In this document: piece by piece, positions 1 to 8,866 of the stretch
Layout: each line of letters opens with the position of its first letter
How positions within the stretch are numbered: position 1 is the stretch's first letter
NCBI GenBank assembly: GCA_003167255.1
Contig: PMTR01000162.1
Coordinates: forward strand, 254-33,136
Direction: 5' to 3'
Length of the DNA stretch: 32,883 bases
Origin: Bryobacterales bacterium
GTDB taxonomy: Bacteria; Acidobacteriota; Terriglobia; Bryobacterales; Bryobacteraceae
Notes under the pieces: model-generated
Database searches by the model: none
Told to the model about the DNA's origin: nothing
Seen by the model: only the letters and a program-made list of their open reading frames with translations
Made by a program: the position numbers and the translations under genes

Positions 1-18
1 GTCAATTGGCTACGGGAA

Positions 19-132
19 CCCACGGCTCACGCCGTGGGCTATGTTGTTTCGCCCTCCGGGCTTGGTGCTTTGGTTGCGGCTATGCCGCTCTGCGGGGCAG
101 CCAATCATGGCTGCCGCCGGCTTTCAGCCGGC
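19..132. repeat. Palindromic intergenic repeat cluster (REP-like)
   Basis: This gap beyond the 3' end of the flavin reductase gene contains several perfect or near-perfect hairpins. At 19-38 an 8-bp stem CCCACGGC/GCCGTGGG surrounds TCAC. At 116-132 a 7-bp stem GCCGGCT/AGCCGGC surrounds TTC. A shorter GCCC-TCC-GGGC hairpin lies near 50-60. I see no convincing protein: the open frames here have no recognisable motif. Similar palindromes recur at 8738-8851 and 11955-12281, so I treat this as one of a dispersed intergenic repeat class. Membership of a named family is not established. Confidence 0.6.
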
Positions 133-166
133 GCTTCGGGGCCTGCACACCGGCCGGCGATTTCTT

Positions 167-673
167 CTACTCCCCCAACCGCCGGTACCCGCTCGCAAAA
201 TGCACCAGCGGCTTCCCTTCCACAACACGCGCCGCCACCATCTGCGCCAGGAAAATATCATGATCGCCGGCCCGAATGCGCTCTACCGTGCGGCACTCCA
301 TCGCGGCCAATACACCCGCGATAAGTGGCACTCCGTTGGCACCGGGTTCCCAGTCGATTCCTTCGAAACGGTCTTGCCCTTTGCGCGCGAAGCGCTCCGA
401 AAGGGGCCGCTGGTTTTCCGCCAACACATTGATTCCAAAATAAGAAGCCGCGCGGAAAATCTCAATCAGGCTGACCGCGTGTCCCAGGCAGATGGAAACC
501 AGCGGCGGATCGAGTGAAACCGATGCGAAGGAATTCACCGTTAGCCCGTGGGGCGTGCCTTGGCCGTCTCTTACGGTGGCAATTGTGATCCCTGTGGCGA
601 AGCGCCCGCTGGCCCGCCGGAATTGCTCGCTGGTGAGCGGCGCGGCCTGTCCGCCCAATCCCTCGCTTGACAT
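167..673 (-). CDS. Flavin reductase-like domain protein (168 aa)
   Basis: The product resembles the small FMN-binding flavin reductases (HpaC/RutF type), which reduce free flavin with NAD(P)H to supply a partner monooxygenase, or use the flavin for their own reaction. Visible family features are FRRASGRFATGITIAT near residues 18-33, GLTVNSFASVSLDPPLVSIC near 43-62, and GDHDIFLAQM near 136-145. The 168-aa length is normal for the family. I chose the ATG at 673 because homology begins shortly after it; an open frame continues to 865, but that extension lies inside the neighbouring HU gene on the other strand. No partner monooxygenase lies in the window, so the substrate is unknown. Its start codon overlaps the -35 element of the divergent HU promoter. 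Confidence 0.85.
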   Translation of the reverse strand: MSSEGLGGQAAPLTSEQFRRASGRFATGITIATVRDGQGTPHGLTVNSFASVSLDPPLVSICLGHAVSLIEIFRAASYFGINVLAENQRPLSERFARKGQDRFEGIDWEPGANGVPLIAGVLAAMECRTVERIRAGDHDIFLAQMVAARVVEGKPLVHFASGYRRLGE

Positions 674-696
674 GTGGATAAATTCAATCCTATCAT
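667..696 (+). promoter_or_regulatory. Sigma70-type promoter of the HU operon
   Basis: TTGACA at 667-672 is a perfect -35 hexamer. It is followed by 18 nt and then TATCAT at 691-696, a five-of-six match to the -10 consensus. Transcription would begin near 703, giving a leader of about 48 nt before the TTG start at 752. The -35 element overlaps the ATG of the divergent flavin reductase gene (671-673), so initiation here could interfere with that gene. Predicted from sequence only. Confidence 0.6.
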
Positions 697-740
697 GTAG
701 TTGACTGATGCGGTGAGTAGATTCGCCCGGTCCCCGGACA

Positions 741-746
741 AGGAGG
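741..746 (+). promoter_or_regulatory. Strong ribosome binding site fixing the HU start
   Basis: AGGAGG at 741-746 lies 5 nt before the TTG at 752. This supports TTG as the start instead of the upstream ATG/TTG codons of the longer open frame, which would begin right at the predicted transcription start. Confidence 0.75.
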
Positions 747-751
747 CTGTT

Positions 752-1021
752 TTGATCAAGCTGGACATCATCAATGAAGTCGTGAACCGAACCGGCATCA
801 CGAAGACCAAAGCGGAGATGGCCGTCGAGACGGTTTTCGAATCCATGAAGAAAGCTTTGGAACAAGGCGACCGCATTGAGTTACGCGGATTCGGCGTCTT
901 CAACGTGAAGCCTCGCAAAACTGGCATCGGGCGCAACCCGCGCACCGGCGCGGAAGTATCCATTCCGCCGGGCAAAGCCGTGCGCTTCAAGCCCGGTAAG
1001 GAGTTACAGACGCTGCAGTAG
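752..1021 (+). CDS. HU/IHF family DNA-binding protein (89 aa)
   Basis: A small histone-like protein that binds and bends DNA as a dimer in the nucleoid. From the TTG start the product is 89 aa, the normal HU length. The family signature is clear: GFGVFNVKPRKTG at about 47-59 followed by RNPRTG at 61-66, the beta-arm tip that contacts the minor groove, and the KAVRFKPGKEL C-terminal helix region at about 75-85. An open frame continues 17 codons upstream, but those residues are not HU-like and the AGGAGG site points to 752. The gene leads a probable operon with a membrane protease, two glycosyltransferases and a prepilin peptidase. HU and IHF subunits cannot be separated by eye, so no symbol is given. 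Confidence 0.93.
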   Translation: MIKLDIINEVVNRTGITKTKAEMAVETVFESMKKALEQGDRIELRGFGVFNVKPRKTGIGRNPRTGAEVSIPPGKAVRFKPGKELQTLQ

Positions 1022-1047
1022 GCGCCGCGCCACGCGGCCGGTTTATT

Positions 1048-2013
1048 GTGTCCTCCCAGGATTTCTCTCCTGCGCCGTATCCTCTGTATGCCGAAGCCGG
1101 TACGGGAGAGCCGTACGCACTTCCCGAATTCCGCACGCGAGAACGGTATTGGCTTCATAGTCTGTTGTTTGCGCTGACGCTCCTCACCACCACGGTGGTC
1201 GGCGCGGCGATGCAGTCGGATTTCAACCGCAACATTCCCTTCGACGTCGAGCGCGTCTTCGACCTCTATTCGTGGATTTGGCGGCATCCCTCGTTCCTCC
1301 TCCACGGACTTCCCTTCTCTCTCACTTTGCTGACCATCCTGCTCGCCCACGAGTTCGGCCACTACCTCGCCGCCCTCTATCACCGCGTGGATGCCAGCCT
1401 GCCGTATTTCCTGCCGTCGCCCTTCCTGGGCACTTTCGGAGCCTTCATCAAAGTACGCTCGCCCATTTATTCCAAGCGCGTCTTGTTCGATATCGGGGTT
1501 TCAGGTCCGTTAGCCGGTTTCGTGTTCGTGCTGCCCGCGCTGGCCATCGGCCTCGCGTTCTCTAAAGTGATACCCGGGATTGTCCACCAGGGCAGCCTGC
1601 AGTTCGGCGTGCCCGGCCTCGAGCGCCTGCTGGAACTGTTGATCTTTCCGGGCGCGGCGTCGGCCGATATTTATCTGCACCCGGTGGCGCGCGCGGCCTG
1701 GGTCGGGATGTTCACTACCGCGCTCAACCTGCTGCCCATCGGCCAACTGGATGGCGGCCACATTCTGTATTCGTTCTTTCCGGGACGGCACCGCCTGGTT
1801 TCCCGCCTGGTGGCGCTGGCGCTGCTGCCGCTGTGCTGGTTCTGGTGGGGATGGATGCTATGGGGGCTCGGTATGCTATGGCTGGGCCGCCACCATCCCA
1901 TGATCGTCGACGACACGGATTTGGGCATCGGCCGGCGCAAGCTGGGCCTCGTGGCCTTGATCATTTTCGGCCTGTGCTTCATCCTGATTCCGCTCCGCGC
2001 GGGCGGGCTGTAG
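1048..2013 (+). CDS. Site-2 protease family membrane metalloprotease (M50, 321 aa)
   Basis: An integral membrane zinc protease of the M50/site-2 protease clan, which cuts substrates within the membrane. The zinc motif HEFGH is at residues 101-105, within a hydrophobic segment, and the distal motif NLLPIGQLDGGH is at about 227-238, with Asp235 as the expected third ligand. Several hydrophobic segments (about 38-54, 88-100, 150-170, 255-280, 297-316) support multiple membrane spans. The conserved-looking GAFIKVRSP stretch (131-139) lies between the motifs. No PDZ domain is visible, unlike RseP. The start is GTG at 1048, 26 nt after the HU stop codon. Substrate unknown. Confidence 0.88.
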   Translation: MSSQDFSPAPYPLYAEAGTGEPYALPEFRTRERYWLHSLLFALTLLTTTVVGAAMQSDFNRNIPFDVERVFDLYSWIWRHPSFLLHGLPFSLTLLTILLAHEFGHYLAALYHRVDASLPYFLPSPFLGTFGAFIKVRSPIYSKRVLFDIGVSGPLAGFVFVLPALAIGLAFSKVIPGIVHQGSLQFGVPGLERLLELLIFPGAASADIYLHPVARAAWVGMFTTALNLLPIGQLDGGHILYSFFPGRHRLVSRLVALALLPLCWFWWGWMLWGLGMLWLGRHHPMIVDDTDLGIGRRKLGLVALIIFGLCFILIPLRAGGL

Positions 2014-2019
2014 GCGGCC

Positions 2020-2757
2020 ATGAAGATCACCGCGGCCATCATCACCCTCAATGAGGAGCGCAACATCGCACACGCCATCGAGAGCCTGCGCTGCGCCGAT
2101 GAAATCCTGATTGTGGATAGCGGCTCCGTGGACCGCACCGTGGAACTCGCGCAGAATCTCGGAGCGCGCGTGCTGGAAGCCGGTTGGCGCGGCTATGCCG
2201 GCCAGAAGAACCTCGCCACCGACCAGGCCGCCAACGATTGGATCCTTTCGCTCGATGCCGATGAAACCCTCAGCGAAACTCTCGAAGCCGAAATCTGGAA
2301 CCTCAAGAAGAGCGGCCCTGCGTTCGACGGCTACACCATGCCGCGCCTGGCCCGCTACCTGGGCCGCTGGATCTATCACTCCGGCTGGTATCCGGACCGC
2401 AAGATCCGCCTCTACGACCGCCGCAAGGCCAAGTGGGTGGGCGATTTTGTGCACGAGTCGGTTGAGGTGCAGGGCCGCCTCGGACACTTGCAGGGTAACC
2501 TGCTGCATTTCACCTGCGAATCGCTTTCCGAGCACGTCAAGACCATGGACCACTACACCACTCTGGCCGCGCAGGAACTGGTCGCGGACAAAGTGAAAGT
2601 GCCCTTGACGCGCCTGATTGTGGACCCGGCTTGGACCTTCGTCAGGACTTATTTTTTCAAAGCCGGATTCCTGGACGGCCCCGAAGGCCTCACCATCGCC
2701 CAGATGGCGGCCTTCTACGTGTTTTTGAAATACTCCAAAGCGAGAAACATGAGCTGA
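2020..2757 (+). CDS. Family 2 glycosyltransferase, WaaE-like (245 aa)
   Basis: A cytoplasmic GT-A fold glycosyltransferase that would transfer a sugar from a nucleotide sugar to a lipopolysaccharide core or other surface glycan. The N-terminus ITAAIITLNEERNI (3-16) is typical of GT2 nucleotide binding, VDSGSVDRT (32-40) is the usual loop, and DAD at 79-81 is the metal-binding DXD motif. The region around YLGRWIYHSGWYPDRKIRLYDR resembles the LPS core WaaE/KdtX group. It begins 6 nt after the protease stop and its TGA overlaps the ATG of the next glycosyltransferase, implying co-translation. The acceptor is not predictable. Confidence 0.88.
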   Translation: MKITAAIITLNEERNIAHAIESLRCADEILIVDSGSVDRTVELAQNLGARVLEAGWRGYAGQKNLATDQAANDWILSLDADETLSETLEAEIWNLKKSGPAFDGYTMPRLARYLGRWIYHSGWYPDRKIRLYDRRKAKWVGDFVHESVEVQGRLGHLQGNLLHFTCESLSEHVKTMDHYTTLAAQELVADKVKVPLTRLIVDPAWTFVRTYFFKAGFLDGPEGLTIAQMAAFYVFLKYSKARNMS

Positions 2758-3646
2758 TGCGCATTCTGCATCTCGACGCCGGGAAGGAATTGCGCGGAGG
2801 CCAGTGGCAGGTGCTTCGTCTGCTGGAAGGTCTCGCGGCGGCGGATGTCGCCTCCACCCTGCTGGCGCGCGCCGGCTCTCCGCTCTTTGAAGCCGCGCGC
2901 CGCCAGGGCCACCGCGTGGAGCCTCTGGGCCTGGCGCGCACCGTGCTGCTCGCGCGCCGCCATGACTTGCTGCATGCCCACGATGCGCACAGCCACACCC
3001 TGGGCGCGATGGCGGGCAGCGGCGCGCTAGTGGTTTCGCGGCGCGTGGCTTTTGCTCCAGGCGGCGCGCCGGGTAGCCGGTGGAAATACGGCCGCGCGCG
3101 CCACTACCTGGCGGTCTCGGAGTTTGTCAAAGCAGTCCTCGAATCGGCCGGCGTGCCGGAAGAAAACATTAGCGTGGTGTACGACGGCGTGCCGTTGCTC
3201 TCGCCCGCCCAAGGCTCCGCCGTAGTGGCGCCGGCTTATGCCGGCGATCCGCAAAAAGGCGCGCCGCTTGCGCTCGAAGCGGCCCGCCTGGCCGGCGTCG
3301 AGCTCCAACTTTCGAACGATCTCGAACGTCACTTAAAGGAAGCCGCGGTCTTCGTCTACATCACGCACAGCGAAGGGCTGGGCTCGGGAGCCCTGATGGC
3401 GATGTCGGCGGGCGTGCCCGTGGTGGCCAGCCGCGTGGGCGGGCTGCGGGAAATTGTCCGCCATCGCGAGACCGGCCTGCTGGTGGAGAACCGCGTGGAA
3501 GAGATCGCCGCCGCCATCCGCGAATTGCTGGCCGAGCCGGCCTTGGCGCGTCGTCTCGGGCTCGCCGCGCGGCGCGACGTGATGGAGCGGTTCACCGTCG
3601 ATCACATGGTTCGCCATACCATGGAAATCTACCGTCGGGTCCTCTC

Positions 3647-3650
<4 letters not shown>
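2757..3650 (+). CDS. Glycosyltransferase family 4-like protein (297 aa)
   Basis: A GT-B fold glycosyltransferase, probably acting with the preceding GT2 enzyme on a surface glycan. The C-terminal donor-binding region is recognisable: HSEGLGSGALMAMSAGVPVVAS at about 204-225, then GGLREIV and TGLLVE. At 297 aa it is shorter than the usual 350-400 aa, and the segment linking the two Rossmann domains (about 145-190) is compressed. The usual EX7E pair is incomplete: Glu206 is present, but the second position is Met214. I chose ATG at 2757, which overlaps the upstream TGA (TGATG); the frame is open 42 codons further upstream, but that part lies inside the GT2 gene. Confidence 0.82.
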
Positions 3651-4447
<797 letters not shown>

Positions 4448-4477
4448 GCCCCTCCGCGAGCATTCACACAGAAGAAC

Positions 4478-6964
4478 TCACCGGCGGCCCAGAAACCGCA
4501 GCCGGAAATTGAGCGCGCGCGCCTGGCCGCCGTATTGCTGCAAATAAGTCGGGCCGCCCACCACATTGCCCACCACGTTCGGATTGGAGTGGCCGGTGAT
4601 GTTATTGAAGCCTCCGCGCAAGGCCACGCGATAGCCGCGTATGGAAAGCTGGCGTTCGATGAACAGATTCAGCTCGAAGAACTGCCGGAAGCGATGGTCG
4701 TCGACGGTTCCCACCAGTTGCCCGTACGGATCCTGAATCGAAAACGGCAAGCCCGAATGCCAATCCAGCAGGTAGGCGATCGCCCAGCTTCTGCCCCACG
4801 CCGGAAGATAGCCCCAACTCAGCAGGCGGTTCGGCGCATCCCACGGCAAAGGGCCGTTGTCGAGGGAGATGCTCAAAGGCTGATCGATGGTTCGCTCGAT
4901 CACGGCATTGGATAGTGCCCGGCTGCGCGTGTAGCTCACCATCCACTCAAAGCGGCCCTTGAGCGGCTGGCGCAATGCAATCTCGACCGAATCATACTGG
5001 TCCTGGCGGTGGTTGGTCAGCACGTAGCCGGCGGTGAGCGGAGCCGGGTTCGGCGCGCCGGCCAGGATCGCCGGCAACTGTTCCGCGGCGGGCAGGTTGT
5101 TCTCGTAGTCGAACCCGCGCGACGAGCGCCGCCGCAGCCACTGGAGCTTGGCCTGCAGCAGTTTGGGCAGAACGCGGTCCACACCCAGATTCCAGACATC
5201 GGCGCGCGGATTCTGCAGGTTCGGCCCCAGCGCGAAGACCGACGCCACCGGGCCGTAGATCACGTTGCCGGCGCCGTCGAAATAAGTCGAGCTGGCGGAT
5301 TGATCGAGCGGCCGCGTGAACAACTGCAGATTGGTGGGATCGATGATCCGCGCAAAGCCGCCCGAAATGCGCGTGCCCTCCATTCCCGGCGGCGAGATCG
5401 CAAATCCGGCGCGCGGCGATGAGTTCAGGCGGTCGAGAAGGTAGTCCTGGTCGGCGCGCCATCCCATCTCCACCAGCAGCCAGGGCCGTACTCTCCAGGA
5501 ATCCTGCACGTAAAGCGCGCTCTCATAATTGGCGCGGATCAAGTGGCCCGGTCCGGTGAAACTGATCGCGCGAACCGTGGTGCCCGCATTGTTCAGGTAA
5601 TCGATGCCGGATCGGCTGACGTTCTGCTGGTAGTCCAGATGAACAATGTCGGCTCCGGTCTTCAATTGGTGCTCGCCCATCCAGTGGAAAGAAGGCAGAA
5701 AATAATTGGCCATCCCCTGTTGCCGCTGGGCGTCCCGGCGCGCGTTCGCGTAATTGTTTCCCAGGCGGCCGTTGGGCGTGATCAGATAAGGTGAGCTGCC
5801 TTGCGGCACTTCACCGCTGTGCGTGAGGCTGGCCGCGAATCCGAACTCGATGAGCGAGCTCCGCGAAAACGAATGCTGGTCCTTGATATACCCGAACCAT
5901 TGGTTGGAGCGGCGATTCACTGTGGTTTCGCGAGGGTCCAAGTAAGAAATCCCGTTGCGCGGCGCATACCAGTAATTGAACAGCAGGCCGACGAACAGAA
6001 TGTTCTTGTCGCTCAGGTTGACCTGGTTGTGCAGCAGATCGTTGAAGCGCCAGCTTATGGAAGAATTCTGGCTGGCGGGGAGCTGCGGCACGGTGGTGCG
6101 GATGAATTGCAGTTCGGCGCTATTGAAAAACCAGGCGCGCCCCTTTTTCCATGGGCCGGAAATGTTGCCGCGCGGCGACCAGCTCGAGATCCGCAATCCT
6201 TGGCCGATGTCGATGCCCGGAAACACGTTGGTGGCCGAGTATTTGAACTCGTCGCCGCCGGTCCGCGCATGCAGGATCATGTTTCCCGCTTCGCCCCGTC
6301 CCGTCTCGGCCCCCGACGGCGACGCCTGCACATCCACCGATTGCACGGACTCCAGACTCATGCGGGCGTCGAATCGCCCCGTCAGCGGGTCATTCAATTG
6401 GAAGCCCTCGAAGCTGTACTGAGCCTGGTCTTCCGATCCGCCAAACAGGTGTACGCCGCCGCTCGAATCCTGCACCACCCCCGGGATCATCCGTAGCCCG
6501 CTGCGCAGATTGTTCTGATCGGGAAACGGCACGTCGTAGAGCGTGCGGCTGCTGAGCGTGGTCTGTGGCGAGACCCGATCCATGTCGATCATGCCCGGAT
6601 CGCCCTTGACCTCGATCGAGGTGCGGATTTCGTGGATCGACGGCAACGCGATGTGCAGTTCGAAAGGCGGCTCATCGGGCGGCGTGGGGGGCACGGCGAT
6701 CGAGGGTTTGGAGACGACGTAGAAGCCTTCGCGGTCGACTTTCAGCGAATAGGCGCCCGGAGCCGGCAACTGCAAGAGGAAGGAGCCGGTCGGATCGGAA
6801 ACCGCCTGAAAGCTCTTGGTGGCGGCAAGGTCTTCAAGGGTCACTCTGGCGCCGGCGACGGGCGAGTTGGTTTCGTTGGTCACGCGGCCGGCCACGCGCA
6901 CCTGGGCGCGAGCCAGCGGGCACATGCTCACGACGATGCAGACGCAAACCCCCGGCAGCCGCAT
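4478..6964 (-). CDS. TonB-dependent receptor with carboxypeptidase-regulatory domain (828 aa)
   Basis: An outer membrane receptor of the Oar-like type abundant in acidobacteria. Residues 1-21 form a signal peptide ending in ARAQ. About 22-100 is a carboxypeptidase-regulatory-like beta sandwich (VAGRVTNETNSPVAGARVTLEDL and onward). A plug-like region follows (RMIPGVVQ, QYSFEGFQLNDPLTGRFDA, ETGRGEAGNMI), then a long stretch of alternating strands with many aromatic residues consistent with a barrel. The C-terminus ends LRFLGRR instead of a terminal aromatic residue, which is slightly atypical. At 828 aa it is at the small end for the type. It starts 38 nt downstream of the hybrid histidine kinase on the same strand and converges on pilD across a 30-nt gap. 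Ligand unknown. Confidence 0.87.
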   Translation of the reverse strand: MRLPGVCVCIVVSMCPLARAQVRVAGRVTNETNSPVAGARVTLEDLAATKSFQAVSDPTGSFLLQLPAPGAYSLKVDREGFYVVSKPSIAVPPTPPDEPPFELHIALPSIHEIRTSIEVKGDPGMIDMDRVSPQTTLSSRTLYDVPFPDQNNLRSGLRMIPGVVQDSSGGVHLFGGSEDQAQYSFEGFQLNDPLTGRFDARMSLESVQSVDVQASPSGAETGRGEAGNMILHARTGGDEFKYSATNVFPGIDIGQGLRISSWSPRGNISGPWKKGRAWFFNSAELQFIRTTVPQLPASQNSSISWRFNDLLHNQVNLSDKNILFVGLLFNYWYAPRNGISYLDPRETTVNRRSNQWFGYIKDQHSFSRSSLIEFGFAASLTHSGEVPQGSSPYLITPNGRLGNNYANARRDAQRQQGMANYFLPSFHWMGEHQLKTGADIVHLDYQQNVSRSGIDYLNNAGTTVRAISFTGPGHLIRANYESALYVQDSWRVRPWLLVEMGWRADQDYLLDRLNSSPRAGFAISPPGMEGTRISGGFARIIDPTNLQLFTRPLDQSASSTYFDGAGNVIYGPVASVFALGPNLQNPRADVWNLGVDRVLPKLLQAKLQWLRRRSSRGFDYENNLPAAEQLPAILAGAPNPAPLTAGYVLTNHRQDQYDSVEIALRQPLKGRFEWMVSYTRSRALSNAVIERTIDQPLSISLDNGPLPWDAPNRLLSWGYLPAWGRSWAIAYLLDWHSGLPFSIQDPYGQLVGTVDDHRFRQFFELNLFIERQLSIRGYRVALRGGFNNITGHSNPNVVGNVVGGPTYLQQYGGQARALNFRLRFLGRR

Positions 6965-7002
6965 TGCCTTTCACGATCTTACGTGAATCGAAGCTCGCAC
7001 GC

Positions 7003-8547
7003 TTACTCGCCCGCGTGCCGCGCCTGGTCGTCGCCTTCCAGCACCTCGCGCACTTTGGAGGCGAGCGCCGCCGGAGTGAACGGCTTGGGCAGAAATGCTA
7101 CGTGCCGGCTCTTCACGCCGCGCCTTTGGATGGCGCTTTCGCTGTGGCCCGAGATGTACAGCACCTTCATATCCGGGCGGCCGCGCAGCAGTGCCCGCGC
7201 CAGATCGCGTCCGCTGGCGTTGGGCATGACGACATCCGTGATCAGCAGGTGAATCTTGCCGCGGCAGGCACCGGCAAGCGCGCGGGCCTGCGCCGGCTCG
7301 GCCGCTTCCAACACCCGGTAGCCCTCGGCTTCGAGCGTCTCGCGTACCAGCGCGCGAACCATCTCTTCGTCTTCCACCAGCAGAATGGTTTCGGCGCCGC
7401 CCACCGCCGCGATACGCGCCGCCGGCGGCGAGGCAGCCACCGTGCGGTCCACCAGCGGCAGGTAAACCTGGAAACACGTGCCGCCACCCGGGCTGCTCAA
7501 CACATCCACCGCGCCGCCGCTCCGCTTGACGATCCCGGCCACTGTGAAAAGTCCCAGGCCCGTGCCGGCGCCCGCGCTCTTGGTGGTGAAGAACGGCTCG
7601 AAGATACGCGCCCGCGTGGCTTCGTCCATGCCGCAGCCGGTGTCGCTCACCATCAGCAAAACATAGGGCCCGGATTTCAGCGCGGGCGGGCGGCCGTGAT
7701 GATCGCGCGCCACCGTCGCGTTTACGGTTTCGATAGTCAGCACTCCGCCCTTGGGCATGGCGTCGCGGCTGTTCACGGCCAGGTTCAGCAGCACCTGCTC
7801 GACCTGCCCGGCGTCGGCCATCACGTGCCCCAGTTCCTCGCCGAGCGCCAGCCGCAGTTCGATATCTTCGCCGATCAGGCGCTTCATCATGGTGCTCAAG
7901 CTCGAGATCACTGCGTTCAGGTCCAGGGGCTTGAGTTCCGTAGTGCGGCGCCGGCTGAAGGCCAGGAGTTGGTTGGTCAGTTCGCCCGCGCGCTCGGCCG
8001 CCTTCACAATCTGTTCGGCGGAATGGCGGCTGGGATCGTCCTTGGGGGCCTTGGCGAGAATCAACTGGCTGTAACCGGTGATGATGGTCAGCAGGTTGTT
8101 GAAGTCGTGCGCCACCCCGCCCGTAAGCATCCCGATGGCTTCCATCTTCTGCGCCTGGTGCAACTGGTCTTCGAGCTGCCGCCGGCTGGTGATGTCCATT
8201 ACCACTGCGAGCGCCGCGGTCCGCCCGCCGTATTGGATCTCGTGGACCGCAATCTCAACGTCGATGAGCCGGCCGCCGCGGCACCTGTGGCGCCCCGCGC
8301 GCGCTGTCGGCCGCGCCGCGCTCTTCAGCTCATCGAGTGAACGGCCGGCCTCTTCGGGCGCTTCCACCGCATCGAGCGTCATGCCCGTGAATTCTTCGCT
8401 GGTGTACCCGTACAACGCGCAAGCCGCCGCGTTGGCCGCAAGAAATTCCGCGGTAGCCGCATCCACAATCCACATGGGCTGCGGGTGCTCTTCGAACAAT
8501 AACCGGAATTTCCGATCCTGATTGGCTAAAAGCCGCTTCACCGGCAT
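7003..8547 (-). CDS. PAS-histidine kinase-receiver hybrid (514 aa)
   Basis: A cytoplasmic hybrid sensor kinase with no membrane segment. A PAS domain covers about 12-120 (FRLLFEEHPQPMWIVD, ALYGYTSEEFTGM). The dimerisation and phosphoacceptor region has His147 in GGVAHDFNNLL. The ATPase domain shows the N box around Asn259 (LLNLAVNSRDAM), G1 DTGCGM (302-307), the F box FEPFFTTK and G2 GTGLGL (328-333). The C-terminal receiver (about 386-505) has acidic residues Glu392/Asp393, phosphoacceptor Asp438 in LLITDVVMP, and Lys488 in LPKPF. There is no DNA-binding output domain, so phosphate presumably passes to another protein or stays within the receiver. The HDFNN H-box is typical of this hybrid subfamily. 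It may be co-transcribed with the downstream TonB receptor gene. Confidence 0.93.
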   Translation of the reverse strand: MPVKRLLANQDRKFRLLFEEHPQPMWIVDAATAEFLAANAAACALYGYTSEEFTGMTLDAVEAPEEAGRSLDELKSAARPTARAGRHRCRGGRLIDVEIAVHEIQYGGRTAALAVVMDITSRRQLEDQLHQAQKMEAIGMLTGGVAHDFNNLLTIITGYSQLILAKAPKDDPSRHSAEQIVKAAERAGELTNQLLAFSRRRTTELKPLDLNAVISSLSTMMKRLIGEDIELRLALGEELGHVMADAGQVEQVLLNLAVNSRDAMPKGGVLTIETVNATVARDHHGRPPALKSGPYVLLMVSDTGCGMDEATRARIFEPFFTTKSAGAGTGLGLFTVAGIVKRSGGAVDVLSSPGGGTCFQVYLPLVDRTVAASPPAARIAAVGGAETILLVEDEEMVRALVRETLEAEGYRVLEAAEPAQARALAGACRGKIHLLITDVVMPNASGRDLARALLRGRPDMKVLYISGHSESAIQRRGVKSRHVAFLPKPFTPAALASKVREVLEGDDQARHAGE

Positions 8548-8698
8548 TTGGAACTCACCCCACTCTGCGTAATCGGCGTCAGGGAAGGTGAAAACGTTAT
8601 CAGCCTACATCAAAGAATTGCGCGGGTGCGTCCGTTTTCGTACAAACGCTTCAAGGGAAAAGTACTGGATCGGCTATACAGTTATTAGACGATGACTC

Positions 8699-8728
8699 AC
8701 CAAAGCTATTGAGACCAAAGCTATTGAG
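8699..8728. repeat. Perfect 15-bp tandem direct repeat
   Basis: The sequence ACCAAAGCTATTGAG occurs twice back to back (8699-8713 and 8714-8728). It lies about 150 nt upstream of the kinase start. The 15-bp period does not match the 10.5-bp helical turn well. Function unknown; it could be a binding site or a simple duplication. Confidence 0.85.
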
Positions 8729-8737
8729 ACTCGGGTT

Positions 8738-8851
8738 TTGTGGGGCAGGATGGTATCCTGCGCCCCGGTTGGCAACCGGCGCCGGGCGGCCATTTGGAAA
8801 GGCCGGCAGGCGGGTTACCAACCCGCCGCAGGTTGCCAACCTGCCCCACAA
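8738..8851. repeat. Palindrome cluster bounded by 12-bp inverted repeats
   Basis: The outer arms TTGTGGGGCAGG (8738-8749) and its exact reverse complement (8840-8851) enclose a chain of smaller hairpins: GCAGGAT/ATCCTGC, CCGGTTG/CAACCGG, GGCGGGTT/AACCCGCC and CAGGTTG/CAACCTG. The whole 114-bp block could fold on itself. It sits just beyond the M16 stop codon. It is probably a dispersed REP/BIME-like element; transcribed from the peptidase gene, it could also act as a 3' structure. Confidence 0.75.
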
Positions 8852-8866
8852 GTCGTGCCGCATGCG

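Larger units (their letters stand above)
8548..8866. other. Intergenic region upstream of the histidine kinase
   Basis: This 319-nt gap separates the kinase start from the stop of the M16 peptidase, both on the minus strand. The part nearest the kinase (8548-8698) is less GC-rich and should hold its promoter, but I cannot single out convincing hexamers. A 15-bp tandem repeat lies at 8699-8728 and a palindrome cluster at 8738-8851. Short open frames here show only translated repeat sequence and no domain. Confidence 0.6.

Noticed and set aside
41-517. Plus-strand frame across the left-end repeats and flavin reductase
   Set aside because: Starts in REP-like palindromes and continues antisense to the flavin reductase gene.
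701-751. Upstream start for the HU gene
   Set aside because: The extra 17 residues are not HU-like, and AGGAGG with 5-nt spacing points to TTG at 752.
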